From NCBI GenBank assembly GCA_024663395.1, contig JANFAH010000013.1, positions 868,001 through 932,000 on the forward strand: 64,000 nt of DNA. Reading direction: 5' to 3'. Positions within the stretch are counted from its first letter, which is position 1. Every line of letters starts with the position of its first letter. The notes beneath the pieces are model-generated. The model was not told where the DNA came from. It worked only from the letters and a program-made list of their open reading frames with translations, and did not search any database. The position numbers were made by a program, and so were the translations under genes. The stretch comes from Pisolithus tinctorius (lineage: Eukaryota > Basidiomycota > Agaricomycetes > Boletales > Pisolithaceae). Of this stretch, positions 34,740 to 46,025 are shown piece by piece.

Positions 34740-36555
34740 GCTGACTCTGCCTAACTCGTTGACGAGTTGTGCACAATGCCCGTGCATGCAGATGAAGACT
34801 AAAGGCCTCATGCGTAGAAAGACTGTTGGACGTGAACAGTCATCCTTCGCACAAGAACGAGTCGTCAGTGCTAAAGAGAAAAGAGGAAGCGAGTTAAGCG
34901 CGCATTAAAAGGTTTTAGCGCCCGTGTACGGCATTCCGGTTTCTGTCATATCTCCGCCGTTTCCAAAGACATCAACTCGGTTCGCATGCTCGCTTAAAGT
35001 GCTCAGCCCCACGATTCTTCCTTCCAAATTTGGAGAGGATCCTCGCACCCTGCGTGTTTCTACAGCACTCCATCCATCAGACGCTCATTTCGCAAAGTCC
35101 ATCAATCATGGCCACCTCTTCGTCAGTCATCTCGCTTGTCTCATTTGCCAGAGACAGTGGCTACGTATATCTGCCAGGCATTCCCACCAGCTTCCGTCCT
35201 GAAGCCCCCTGGTTCATCCCGTCATTGTCAGCCCCATCCCATCCCATGCAGCTTGGTCAGCGTGTTCTCCTTGTCAGTATGACTTCCAGAAGGACGTTCT
35301 TTGGTCGCCTCAGGTCTGTCACTCAGTTAGAAAGGTCTTATGTGGTCGTTTCAGTCTCCCCTCTTGATGAAGCATATGGATCGTTCCTCCCTGCTCCATG
35401 CACCGTCTTTATTCCAGTCTCGTCCATCATTCTTCCTGCATTGCGACAGCTGCAGTATAATCTACTGTCCTCCAGCCTCCCTGATCGCATTCATGACGAG
35501 TATGACATGCATCTTGCCTTCCTACTGCAAGATCCAGCAGAAGACATCCCCCCTTCTCCTCCTCCTCCATCAGAGCCCCATTCATGAAGTTTTTGTTAAC
35601 TTCGCTGAGAGGATGGAAGGGTGGGAGACGCGATCGCGTATGCTCTCATTGCTCCACAGACCCCCAACACCCTAGCCCCCTTTGACGCCTGACTCATGCC
35701 CTTCAATTCTGGAATTAATACTTCCCTATCTGGAAACACCGTCCATCTGTCATGCCATCTTTGGATCTAGAGATGTCTCCGCCGAGATCTAACTTGCATC
35801 GCCACCCCCTGATGTGATATCAGTGCGCTTACTCAGTTTCTGACTCCGTTTGACTCATTCTGTGATATTTTGACTATCCTTGACTCGTTTGTTGCCAATA
35901 CTTACCAATCCTCTTTGCTTGCTTACTTTTCATTTCTCGCTTACTCATCATGATTACTCAGTCCTTACTCATTACTTACCAAGTGTTTGTGCCTTGTTTG
36001 TCACAAGCTGTGCTCCCCCCCTCAGTATATAAACCCCCATGTACTTAGCTACCGAGAATCAATCAATCAGAATCGATCAAGAAGCAGTCCAGCAATCAGT
36101 TCAGTGCCTATCTCATCGTCGACAGTTGAGGCTCCACGAAGGGGTCTATCTGTCATCATTCATATCCTTGGTAGTTGAGGCTCATTCGGAAGAGTCTATC
36201 TACCACCATTATCTGAAGCTCCATCCCCACTTAGTCAGCAAGTCTTGCTTAGTCATCCTCCCACTCCTGCATAACTCGTCATCGACTTGTGCAAGGAGCA
36301 CATTTACTTGAAGTCCATTACTTGAAGTGCCTTTCGGCTGAACACCTTCGCTCTGTTCAGCGTCCCCTTCTCAATCGGCATTCATTCATCCTCTCCTGCG
36401 TAACTCGTCATCGACTTGCGCCAGGAGCACCTCTACTTGAAGTCCCCCCCCACATTCAGGTTTCTGCCCTCCAGGTTCCGCGGAGGCACACCACCACTCG
36501 CTCTACTTTTGTCTTTTGTGTTGGTTTTGGTTGGTTCCCACTGCCTTTCCACACT
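34740..36555 (+). mobile_element. LTR-like element inserted in the Helitron gene
   Basis: Separates two parts of the Helitron coding sequence. The 35815-36500 part looks like a fungal Gypsy LTR: TATA box and cap region (tatataaacccccatgtact at 36016), followed by an aatcaatcaatcag tract and short internal repeats. 'actcgtcatcgacttg' occurs twice (near 36267 and 36404) with 'aggagcac' and 'acttgaagt' repeated behind. A similar palindromic block (aactcgttgacgagtt) is near 34755. Ends not settled: the hexamer TCACAC flanks both sides (34707-34712 and 36552-36557), a possible target duplication. No gag-pol found. Confidence 0.45.
35109..35587 (+). CDS. Unrecognised 159-codon ORF inside the LTR-like insertion
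   Basis: Uninterrupted frame starting MATSSSVISLVSFARDSGYV, with a hydrophobic, Pro- and Ser-rich body (YVVVSVSPLDEAYGSFLPAP; PVSSIILPALRQLQYNLLSS) and an acidic, Pro-rich tail. It lies left of the TATA-containing part of the insertion on the same strand. It resembles no gag, protease or integrase that I know. It could be an element-specific accessory protein or a chance frame. Confidence 0.35.
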
Positions 36556-36560
36556 TTGAC

Positions 36561-37175
36561 TCACACTGGCTTAACTTGGCGTGCCTGTACAACATTTCTA
36601 TGCATATCTCTAAGTCTCGCTTTATTGCTCTCTAACGAAATAGCCGGCTGCAGTGCAGGCGAAAAGCATCTACCCCGCCGTGCCGTTCTTAACTGTCGAA
36701 ATACGTACAGTAGCGACGGACATGTAGTGCCACACTCATGAATGCGAAGAGCATCAACGCACATCGCCCGCCACAGCTCACTACTGAGAACCACAGCGTG
36801 GAATTCTGCAATAGCTTTCAGGTTGTTCACTGTAAGAAACGGGAACTGTTCGACAAGCTCACGAAGCGAGCCACTCGAACACACCAACAACGACCCTGTT
36901 GGGTACAATGAACCAACACTCAAGTCGTAATGCACAGCAACGCATTCAAATGTGAACTCCCGACGTAAAATCTCATAGCTAATCACACCAACGTCACTGA
37001 CCCCAGCGATGTCAACACACAAGCGGCGAACGCCACTGTCCATGTTATTACGCACACTCTCAACTGTGTGCTTCCCAAGTCGAGAAAGAGGCACCAACCC
37101 CACCCAACCAAACCAACCCCAAAGGAAACCCACGCACGTGACCGGTCCTGGCGGCCCGGTACGATTTGCGGTCAC
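36561..37175 (-). pseudogene. Helitron protein N-terminal region, cut off by the insertion
   Basis: Reads RLGKHTVESVRNNMDSGVRR, LCVDIAGVSDVGVISYEILR, then SLRELVEQFPFLTVNNLKAI and ALRIHECGTTCPSLLYVFRQ, with RRGRCFSPALQP near the end. From memory this order is the usual front part of agaricomycete Helitron helicase proteins, directly ahead of the CAVCAQ region that here lies 1.8 kb further left. The first 35 residues (before LSRLGKH) are Gly/Trp-rich and may belong to flanking DNA. Confidence 0.6.
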
Positions 37176-37199
37176 AAAGAGTTTACAAACCTGGGCCTA

Positions 37200-37480
37200 A
37201 CGGCGTCCAGGAATATTGTGTCAGCTGTAATCGCACCCCAAAATCCCTGGATCACATCTTCCAGAGTGCGAACACCCAGGCATCACACTGATCTGGTCAC
37301 TATCTAGCCAAACCTGGCCGTCCTCCTACGGACGATGGTCCAAATCGTTCCTGGGACTTATCCTGGGATGCGGGAAACATCTGCTTCCCGCCACCTACTG
37401 TCGCCTCGCGCCCCCATAATGGCCCATCCAGACTGCTACGCATCATTTTGTCAGAATCCGTTCTTTTAAGTAATATGGGT
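37200..37480 (+). pseudogene. LINE (Tad-like) ORF2 tail relic
   Basis: Two frames carry pieces of the Cys/His motif found at the end of non-LTR retrotransposon proteins: CNRTPKSLDHIF (37230), then after a shift CEHPGITLIWSLSSQTWPSS and KSFLGLILGCGK. C..C...H...C spacing with W and LILGCG is characteristic. Frameshifts and stops make it non-functional; further decayed matches may run to about 37620. Confidence 0.5.
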
Positions 37481-37620
37481 TCTCCGATGTGAATGTACTA
37501 TCATACAACCCCCCCGCACGCAGCGAACTCCGTCGAAATGAGGTTGATAGCAGAAATCGTCCATCGTCTACGTCTAACTATAGATAGACATCCTGCCTCG
37601 TTAACCACCGCAAACCCATC

Positions 37621-38737
37621 ATGCGTGACCTAGGCCTGATGCTCAGCACCTAGAACACGACTCTCGTCCAATCCAAACCAGACCTAAACCAGGACTGAGT
37701 GACAAACCTCGAGGTTGTAGTGGGTATTAATCAAATATTAATCCTACCAACCCTCACTCAACGAGTCCCTTGGCAGGTGCACAGAGTCCCTGGCATACAC
37801 CCCCGTAACTGTTGGGCAGTGCATAAGAACATTTTTCCTCGGATAGGCTGATCCCTTGGGGTCGCCAACATAGTGATCATGTAGGGTTAGACTTATCAGA
37901 TAATATTCCCGGACGCGGAGCAGTCCTAGTCTGTTTTCATCTTCTGTCACGCACTTTCTCTACTTGAGCATTCACAAACTCCGATTCTTCGACTGTTTCG
38001 AGAGGCGGATGAGAATTGACGCGCCGTTCGGGCGTGAGTTGCTGTTGGCAGGCGACTCGCCGTGGCTACTTGTCCGAAAGGACGCTCGCAATTGGCATTC
38101 TCCGACAATTCTCCGACATAAGGTTCACAAGTTAGTACCCACGTTCCTACGCCAGAATTTCAAATCTTCCACATGTTTCACTGTGTGAAACACCCCGACT
38201 TGACACTGCCATGATCCAGCACTGGCCACTCCTGCAGAGCGGTAATGCCAACGATCCAATCTCGAGTTTACACCAGCGAAGCACATGTGGTAGAACAGCA
38301 GTAGTACGTCCTTCCTACCGTCGGACTTGACAGCTGTGATACGATGGGAGTGCCATTCAAGTACGCCTGTTCCATCCATGGATCACAGGTAGCTGGGAGT
38401 GGCTTACCGAATTACCGGGCTGCTCACCCTTTATTCCTAGGTGCAACGCACGCGGTGCGGCAGGTGTATGACGGAGGTGTGACTACAACAAGTCAAGCAA
38501 GTAAGGAGGTCTGCCAAACCTGCTGGAATCATTTGAGAGCCGTAACCGCATTGTATGGAGCAAGTTCGACGCTGGGACCAGTATCCAAGCCTCGGTGATT
38601 TCTTTGCCCACTGTGCAGGGAACATACATGTGAGGAAGAGGAGATCTGCACGTTTCTGAGGTGCTCATACCGTGAGCAAGTGCTGATAAGACATACATAC
38701 GTACGGAAGCAGGCATTGTACACGAAACCACAATCAA
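37621..38737. other. Gene-poor stretch
   Basis: Short frames only (for example plus 37964-38188 and minus 38125-38379); none has motifs or splice support. Nothing recognised. Confidence 0.4.
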
Positions 38738-38833
38738 TTGCCCGCGAGTCGGAATATTGCGTGCAAAAGGAAACTCGGGAAGTGCCGCCTGTTGCCCGCG
38801 AGTTGGAATATTGCGTGTAAAAGGAAACTCACC
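38738..38833. repeat. Two-copy 54-bp tandem repeat
   Basis: The block starting ttgcccgcgagtcggaatat at 38738 recurs at 38792 with a 54-bp period; about 39 bp are nearly identical (two C/T differences). Confidence 0.8.
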
Positions 38834-38873
38834 CAGCGGGTACTATCATGTGACGAGCAATGCACAATGGACG

Positions 38874-39561
38874 GGTAATGCACAATTGTGTTCCTTGCCC
38901 ACAACACTCAAGATATTCATAATATAACATCATGAGCACATTGCCAGAGGCATATTCTACTAGCTAGTGTGTTTCAATGCAAAAAAAAGTAATGTGGTAG
39001 CTCTCTAGCATGCAAACTTCAAGGAAGGTGGTGGGAACCACCCCATTTTTATGGCATTTTGACCCAGATCCCAGAGATCTACTGGGGCATTGGACTCAAA
39101 TTTTTCGGGTTAGTCGCATTGTATCCAGACAAATATTCACAGCACATCAGTTCAGTGAAACATAGGAAGACTCGACTGCAATATTCATGATTGTGCTAGA
39201 GTGTGACAAAAATCAAGGATAGGGGCGTCACGCGCGTCAGCACATTCAGACTCCGCTTAAATAGGGAATTCAGAGAAGCACGATAATTGGGGCGGAGTAT
39301 AATTGTTAACACTGCGGAGCTTAATTTATGCGTGCGGAGATGCCTGTCAGGAGTGACATGGTGTGACAAAATTGTGCATTACCTATACTTTTAGACATGT
39401 CATTTTCAAGGCTCACTGGTACACGCATTTTAGCATATTTTATCAAGGTTCTTGCACAGGCCTGTAGCAGAGACCTGCCTCTATTGGGTCCCCGAATCCC
39501 GAGTTCGAGAAATCTTGTTGTTGTGTAGCTATTCCAAATTTTGTAAAAATTGTGCATTACC
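38874..39561. mobile_element. Possible MITE with 14-bp inverted ends
   Basis: GGTAATGCACAATT at 38874-38887 is repeated in inverted orientation at 39548-39561, and once more internally at 39370-39383. The enclosed 690 bp is AT-rich and non-coding. Target duplication not evident. Could be a non-autonomous DNA transposon or chance repeats. Confidence 0.3.
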
Positions 39562-39650
39562 TGTCGCATGATAGTACTCCAGGGGGGGGGGGGACTGGCT
39601 CCACTCTATTATGTAATAAGGTCTCACCCCTGACTCGTTTCCCTACGGTA

Positions 39651-39686
39651 CAGTTGCGGACACATAAACTCGACTAATATGGTGGC
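39651..39686 (+). repeat. Left terminal inverted repeat of the DDE element
   Basis: First 21 bases identical to the inverted right end, then partial match to about 36 bp. Confidence 0.85.
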
Positions 39687-39965
39687 CGAGTTTTCCTAGC
39701 TCACACAACTGTCAGATATACTCATAAATGGTGTAGATAGGGTGTCTGTACTCCTAATTAAATAGTTGCACGATCCGATTCCCCAGAAAAGTCAGTTTGA
39801 CCCCCTTGAGGCTGAAAATATTGGCGGTGTAGCCAAAAAAAAGGGTAAAAACATGGAAAAATGCGCAATCAACTCCTTTTGCTAAGCTGGGTTAGACTCC
39901 ATCAATGAAAAGAACAGAATAGTACCTATTTCAATTTTAAAAAATGGGCAGATCTGAGGCTGGCA

Positions 39966-42651
39966 GTGCAACCCATGGCTGGAGGTTGCCCAAAGAAAAA
40001 ACAAAAGAACATATCCGGCCTTTGTGGCCAGCAGAAAAAGCTACCAGAGCTGCAAAATAGGTCGGAAATGGATCCCATACTACTGGCTGTCAACTTGGAG
40101 CTTGAAAATCAGGATGACGACAATATCCAAGGAGAACTGGACACCTATGGCCTGAAAACAAACTTCGAAGAGGAATATTGTGGCAACTATGCAACTGATG
40201 AGTCTGGTGTTGATGAAGAGGTGGAACTGGGGCACCTGAATGACGAAGAGTTCAGTCGGAAACTTGCTGAGATGGTGGCGAGGGAAGGTGACATGGATCT
40301 GGACTGGATACCAGAGGGATTATGAAGACAGCAGCAAAAACGTGCTGCGATGCATAGACATGAGTGATCAAAGCATTTCAGAAGACAAGACTAACCTCAC
40401 TGTCTTCATCAGCACACCCGATAACCTATAAAATTGGCCCTGATGTCATGAGCAAGTCAGAGCGCACTCACAGCCGATACAGGGTACAGTGGAAAAGTCA
40501 GACAAACCTGGATGCATTTGGATTCAAGAAAGCCTTGTCCAATGCTTCAACTTGCCATCCTGTCACATCATCAGCATCGAACATGCCAAAGTTGCATTTA
40601 GTGGACCAAAGTCACAATTCTCGTCATAATTCTGAGCAGGCCATCCCACAAGTCCGACTGGCTTCTGAACAATTCAGTTCAAGTGATCTGGAGTTGGATG
40701 GGGACCAGTCTGACTCAGCAATGCTGTGCAAGAGGTCATCCTGCTTGTCATCTGATCTTGACGAGCCTGATCCTCAAATTGGTGATATCAGTGGGTCGGG
40801 GATTGGTGTCCAACTGGAGGGAGATGTTGAAGAAGTTGCTGAGAATGAAGGAGATGCCGAAGACTGGGAAGATGAACTTGAGGTGATGACAAGTGGTGGT
40901 GGCGAGATTCATGATTGGAAGGCCCTCCGTGATCAGATTCAAGGCGATCTGAAGAAACACTTGAAAACCTTACCATTGTCACAACTCAACCAGCTGCACA
41001 TTCTTTCGAGCTTTGCCACCCTTCAGCTGAAAGGAGTGTCTCGAATTAATGCAAGTCTTGAGATTGCAAGGCAATGGCATGATGGAAAGGGCACCTATTT
41101 TGCACGTTCTGTTCGTGCACTTGCTCGCCACTATCAAGTCTTTGAGCAGCTACCACATGAAAAAAGAGGACAGAATGGCCATTCATTTCTTCATGATGAA
41201 TCAGTCCAAAACCATTGTCATGCATGGCTTTCAAATCTACCAGCTGGGAAAGTGACTCCACAAGCATTACAGCGTGCTGTCAATACAACCATTTTTCCAC
41301 AGCTCGGAATTAACCCGAAGTGGCCAATTAGTGAACAGACTGCTCGTCGGTGGCTTATAAAACTTGGCTGGAGGAAAACTGTGATTCAAAAAGGTGTTTA
41401 CATGGATGGGCATGAACATGATGATGTTGTTGAACATTGGAAAAATGTCTTCTTACCTCAGATGGAGGGGTATGAGCAGTGGATGATCCATTTTGAAGGA
41501 CCAGAACTTATTCGAACTGAGCCCAACTTAGAGACAGGGAAATGAAGGATTAAGGCCTATTTCCATGACAAATGCTGTTTTCATGCAAATGATGAAGTGA
41601 ATGTTGCATGGTAAGTTGATTGTTTGAAGTTGCAATAGAATTGATCCTTATTGAAAGTTCAGGCTTTGTCAAAATGAGCAAATACTGTGCAAAAAGGGGT
41701 GTGGGTGACTCATTCATGTCTCAGATTTCATTACATCAGAGGATGGATGACTGGTTTCATGCAACAGTGATGGGCAAATAACTGAGGATGCACGAAGGAT
41801 AATATATCCTGGTGGCGCTAATGGTGATCCTTGGTGGACACATGAAAACCTTCTGGATCAGATGAAATCTGCAATTCAGATTCACGAAAAGGTTAATGGA
41901 CAGGATTTCCAGGCATTGTTTGTCTTCGATAACTCATCTGCCCATGCAACATTACCCCCTGATGCATTGCGTGCCTTCGAAATGAACAAAAGTGATGGTG
42001 GCAAACAACACAAACAACATGACACTATTATCCCACAATCAAATCCAGACCCTATGAAATGTGGACACCTCCAAAAAATGATGACACCAAATGGTGAGCC
42101 AAAAGGCTTTCAGTCTGTCCTGGAGGAGCAAGGATTCAACATACATGGCTTACGAGCCAAGTGCAGCCCTGTTTGCCAGTTTGAAAGTACAGGTTGTTGC
42201 ATGGCATGGCTCCTAAGTCAGCAGGATGACTTCCGAAACCAGATTTCAATGCTCAAGCAATTAATTAGAGATGCTGGGCATGAGTGTATCTTCTTACCAA
42301 AGTTCCATTGTGAACTCAATCCAATAGAAATGGTTCGTTCTTGTCAACTGTTTTGTCAATTATTGCATATGCTAATCATTCTAATCTATGAAGTACTGGG
42401 GGTGGTGTAAGTATCGCTACTGCCAGGTTGCAAAACCAAATTTTGCTGCTGCAAAGGAAGCAGTGACTGAAATTCTTGATTCATGCCCTGTTGAGGTATT
42501 GCGCCAATTCATCAACCGTTCATATCGTTTCATGAGTGCATACAGGCTGGGCTTGACAGGGCAGGCAGCAGAGTGGGCAGTGCGCAAACAAAAACAACAT
42601 CAGCAAGTGTTGCAGCATGCCATGATGTCAATCGAAGCAGTCCTGGCCTAG
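39966..42651 (+). pseudogene. DDE transposase, degraded
   Basis: Frame pieces: 39966-40325 (acidic N-terminus ending DWIPEGL), 40364-41545 (TYKIGPDVMSKSERTHSRYR, an acidic linker, then SEQTARRWLIKLGWRK as the helix-turn-helix/WL domain), and 41862-42651. Catalytic Asp 1 lies in YFHDKCCFHANDE (41562-41600, shifted frame), Asp 2 in FVFDNSSAHA (41920) and Glu in FHCELNPIEM (42305-42330). A 58-59 nt intron then joins NPIEM to YWGWCKYRYC, and the C-terminus is SYRFMSAYRLGLTGQAAEWA. D2 to E spacing is about 140 residues, longer than classic mariner. Stops and frameshifts near 40322, 41545 and 41600-41860 leave no single open frame. Confidence 0.8.
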
Positions 42652-42834
42652 TAGATACACATTAGATAATCCTCTACCCCCTAACAAGGGGTCTACATAT
42701 GTGTTTCCAACCCCCGAAAAATTGGCGGCCAAAAAATATCATGGGAATAAGTATTTCTATGTGGTTTCTGACGTCTTTTGCCTTGCTGAATCCAGATCTA
42801 GCACTGGATTGTTATCAAAAACTCTCCCAGAGGT

Positions 42835-42870
42835 GCCACTAAATTGGTTGAGTTTATGTGTCCGCAACTG
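42835..42870 (-). repeat. Right terminal inverted repeat of the DDE element
   Basis: Inverted partner of 39651-39686; ends ...TCCGCAACTG next to TA. Confidence 0.85.
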
Positions 42871-42872
42871 TA

Positions 42873-44247
42873 GCTTTACTCGTAGGACCCCACCGCTTAT
42901 TAGTGAGCCGGGCCGGAACGTGGCACCTATCATCGTGTTTTCTGATTCAGTGATGGCCTGCCACCGCGCGACTCCCCCCTGCAGTAATGTCCTGTTGCTA
43001 TACCCGTTGCGCGCAGCCCGACAGAAGGCCAACACTGACGTCCAATGGAAACAGGACCGGATTGGTCAACAATGCTAAACCATAGTCATAACTGTGCGTT
43101 ACACCTTGCTCGTACTGCGTAGGGGCCAAACCTGACCCTCATCGATTCATGCAGCCTCACCAACATTATACATCGTGTCTCAGTGATCATATTCCCATCT
43201 CTAGTGTGATATGACTCGCCCTTTTAGCAACGCAGCAGTTTCATGCATTCCTGTGGTTCATTGGATGAAGTTACATAATATGGCAATATTCTCGTTCAAC
43301 TTACCATCTGCATCGCGAGCGGATCTGGAGTGAATATTGAATGGAGGAGGGCCTGTCGGCCTGTCGAATTTCTCTCACGTCTTGCCACTACCCCATCACT
43401 ACTACCTTCCTGTGCAATAATTCGCCGAACGCATGCCTCTTATGTGGAACAGACTAGAATCGTGAAAAGGGGATCTGCGCTCGATACTAACACGATCCAT
43501 TGAATTCAGATAATCGATGAGGATTACTACGGTCGTTCCAGAGAAGCGTGGACTACCAAGCGTGCCATGATATGAATCCGTAGCCTGTCCGATCTAAGAT
43601 TGGATCTAGCCAGCATGACAAGAGGGCACCTACACTTCTGCGTACGTCAGGCTCTACTTCCGGTTCTTATCTACGGGATAACTCTATACTAGATTAGTTT
43701 GCGCAACTGACATGTGGGCTTGATTCATTTAAGCCTTGCTATACTCACTTCCATCGTAATAGCCAGGGTACACACAGGGTGCCCTCCAACGGCGCCTACG
43801 CTACAGGTGGTCCTATAAAAAGACACCGCAACGGGGGGAGTGATATCTTTCACGAAGCAGGAATGCATTCCAGTCCGGACAAATCGTCTATGTATCCCGA
43901 TCACTCTTACTCGACCGTCCCCTGTTCGACCCTTCTCAGGACGCTCCCATTAAGTAAATCCTACACGCTTGATGGCGCTGTGGCGGATACTTGCTTGCTA
44001 TCGGCTCAACCCATGTGTTATCCCGAACGTTTCGTCTCATGGATGCTGAAAGTGCGCATAGGAACTCGTTGCCAATGTAACGGACCACACTTGTCCGGGC
44101 CACGGCGAAGGGGGTAACGCTCCATCACTGCAAGATCAGCCATCAGCCCCGCTCCTTTTTTGGTCGCAGCCTGACACGCCAGAAGGACTCGTCGGCGGGC
44201 CCTATTCATTTGGTGACACTGTCCAATATACCTCGAAACCAAATCAA
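42873..44247. other. Gene-poor stretch
   Basis: Only short frames without motifs (for example plus 43779-44117). Nothing recognised. Confidence 0.4.
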
Positions 44248-44784
44248 GTGGTATATCCCAGCGTGACTTCCGTGTTTAGCAATAGCATTTGGGAAACAGA
44301 ATCAGGATCAGTCCGAGTTGATAATCCTTATCGCGTACTTCCTCACAATTCAGAACAAGGGGTGAGCCGCGTATGCAACGCGAGCTGCGGTGCGGGGGTC
44401 ACATACAATGTAAGCGACATTTGCTTAATTCCTCATGGCGGCCAGTTTCTCACATCATGCTTCCATTCCACACCATATATACAGGAAACTAAGTATTCCG
44501 GCTGCCCGCTAACCAGATGCCTCTATCCGATTGTAGAGGGGACATTGTGTTTACAAGAAATCAGCTGTGCCATAGTTCCGAGCCACTTTGTTGGCCATGG
44601 TGTAGAGAATAAGTCTCGGAAGGAGGTGATCCACTGCAGGTGGAAAGGGTGTGTCACAGCGGTTGCTCGACACACATTTGTTCGACACATACGTGAGGTA
44701 CATCTTGGACACATAAGGGGGACGAGTGTCCACATCTCGATTCAAGGCGACAAACCTAACCCTTCTTCCTTGGGGACCCGGTGA
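44248..44784 (+). pseudogene. C2H2 zinc-finger-like fragment
   Basis: Open frame of 178 codons; only the end is informative: IHCRWKGCVTAVARHTFVRH followed by IREVHLGH, a C-x4-C-x11-H-x4-H finger of the kind seen in basidiomycete C2H2 proteins (RHIREVHLGH is typical). Where a second finger (C..C) would be expected the Cys residues are missing and the frame soon stops. The upstream 120 residues are Cys- and Ser-containing but unrecognised. Probably a truncated or decayed gene. Confidence 0.4.
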
Positions 44785-45759
44785 AACGGTGCAGGTGGCC
44801 CCTCTGATTGGGGCATCCCAGCCTGGTACGTTCGCACCGGACAATACCTCGAGACTACCTCTCATCTTTGACTCACAGAACACAAATTGTGGACTATAAT
44901 GGACTACTGTTCATTGGCGGAACTGCTAGGGCTTGCTTCTATATACACATATAGGGATTCCACTCTTGAGTGGACGTAGATATTGCTATTGGCCACCTTT
45001 CCTGCTGCTTGAATCTCATGCAGTCTTTGTTAAAACACCGTACGGGATAGCAGGCATAAGTACTCATGCGCCAAGGTAAATCTCAGCTCTGGCAGTACCC
45101 AGTTGCTGCTGCTGTGTGAGAACATGATAAAGCGTGATATTAACAAGGTAGTTCCCGCGGGTATTCATATTATTTTTGGTCGGGGAGGGCCCCCGCCACC
45201 ATTATACAAGACGAGATAATACCCATGATCTGTCCTCCTTTAGCCGAAAGCAAGGATAACCTCCCAGGAATTCCACCTACAATTTGCCGCCGGAAAGGTA
45301 AAATATGCTGACAACGATAGTGCGAGTTCCACAGTGTAGGATGAGGCTGCACCAGTAGCGAACAAGCGTGGTGATCAGAATTTGCGACAGCACATCCCGA
45401 CGTTAAACTTTATCATCACGCTCTACGAGGATTTCCCTGCTGGAATGCGAACTGTGTCATAAATCCCTAAAATATTTACTTACAAAGTAGGCTAGGTGGC
45501 CAGCTGTATTGATGAAATTAGGGGATATCGGCAGCTCCCGAAAGCCTCGGGCTTGAACACGGTCCGGTGAGCCAGTCGACTTGGAAGATCGGTTGTTTAG
45601 ATGACGAAGCCCGTATTCATAGAAAAATGAATAGTGCATTCAAGTCGAGATGAGTAAGATACAACGGCAGCACGAATTTGAGATTATTCAACCGTGTGCC
45701 ACTAGGAATGGTCGAGTATCCTTCGTCTTACCGGTTCCTGCAATCCCAGGTGGCTGGTC
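44785..45759. other. Gene-poor stretch
   Basis: No frame with coding character recognised between the zinc-finger-like fragment and the P450/lipase relic. Confidence 0.4.
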
Positions 45760-46025
45760 CTGGGCGGAAAGAAACCATGAATCTGGAATCAGCATGTACC
45801 ACAGCATTTTTCATGTACGAGATACGTGCATCGTTGGATGATGTAAAAATATCTTACAAGACGAGAAAACGGAGAAAAAAGGGAGATGCGGCAGAATGTT
45901 CCGGGAGTCGAAAGCGGCACGGAACTCCCCGTTAAGAGAGAGGGCTCGAAGTTGTAGCTAGTAACGTACCATCGGTGAACAATCACTTCGGTCATCACGC
46001 ATCCTGATCCGCAGGAATAACCCTC
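45760..46025 (-). pseudogene. Second relic of the P450 3' end
   Basis: Closely similar to 20690-20960 (shared gatgtaaaaatatcttacaa, cggaactcccc/cgaaactcccc, gtagctagtaacgtacc, tcacttcggtcatcacgc) and more distantly to the intact gene's 3' end at 17790-17960. It stops abruptly at 'ccgcaggaataac', where lipase-like sequence takes over. Confidence 0.75.

Larger units (their letters stand above)
29240..37175 (-). mobile_element. Helitron (Rep/helicase type), decayed and interrupted
   Basis: Coding extent of a rolling-circle Helitron on the minus strand. In order from the right: an N-terminal region (36561-37175), an inserted LTR-like element, a Cys-motif region (34342 to about 34735), the Rep region with HUH and Tyr motifs (32194-34180) and a PIF1-type helicase (29240-32305). 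Breaks are two TGA codons, one frameshift and the insertion. The TC..CTRR ends and 3' hairpin could not be located, so the true element may extend left to include 24.2-29.1 kb. Confidence 0.85.
39651..42870 (+). mobile_element. DDE DNA transposon with terminal inverted repeats and TA duplication
   Basis: The left end CAGTTGCGGACACATAAACT (39651) and the right end, inverted (ending 42870), match perfectly for 21 bp and with about four mismatches for 36 bp. Each end is flanked outside by TA (39649-39650 and 42871-42872), the duplication made by Tc1/mariner-IS630 type elements. Length 3,220 bp. Sequence just outside also shows weak inverted likeness (taataag and cctacg blocks), so the repeats may once have been longer or the insertion hit a palindromic site. 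Confidence 0.85.

Noticed and set aside
34707..36557. TCACAC as target-site duplication of the LTR-like insert
   Set aside because: Only 6 bp, the insert would not begin with TG or end with CA, and removing it leaves the Helitron frame off by one; kept only as a possibility.
39582..39593. Run of twelve G
   Set aside because: Homopolymer near the DDE element; possibly a sequencing-prone site, no feature attached.
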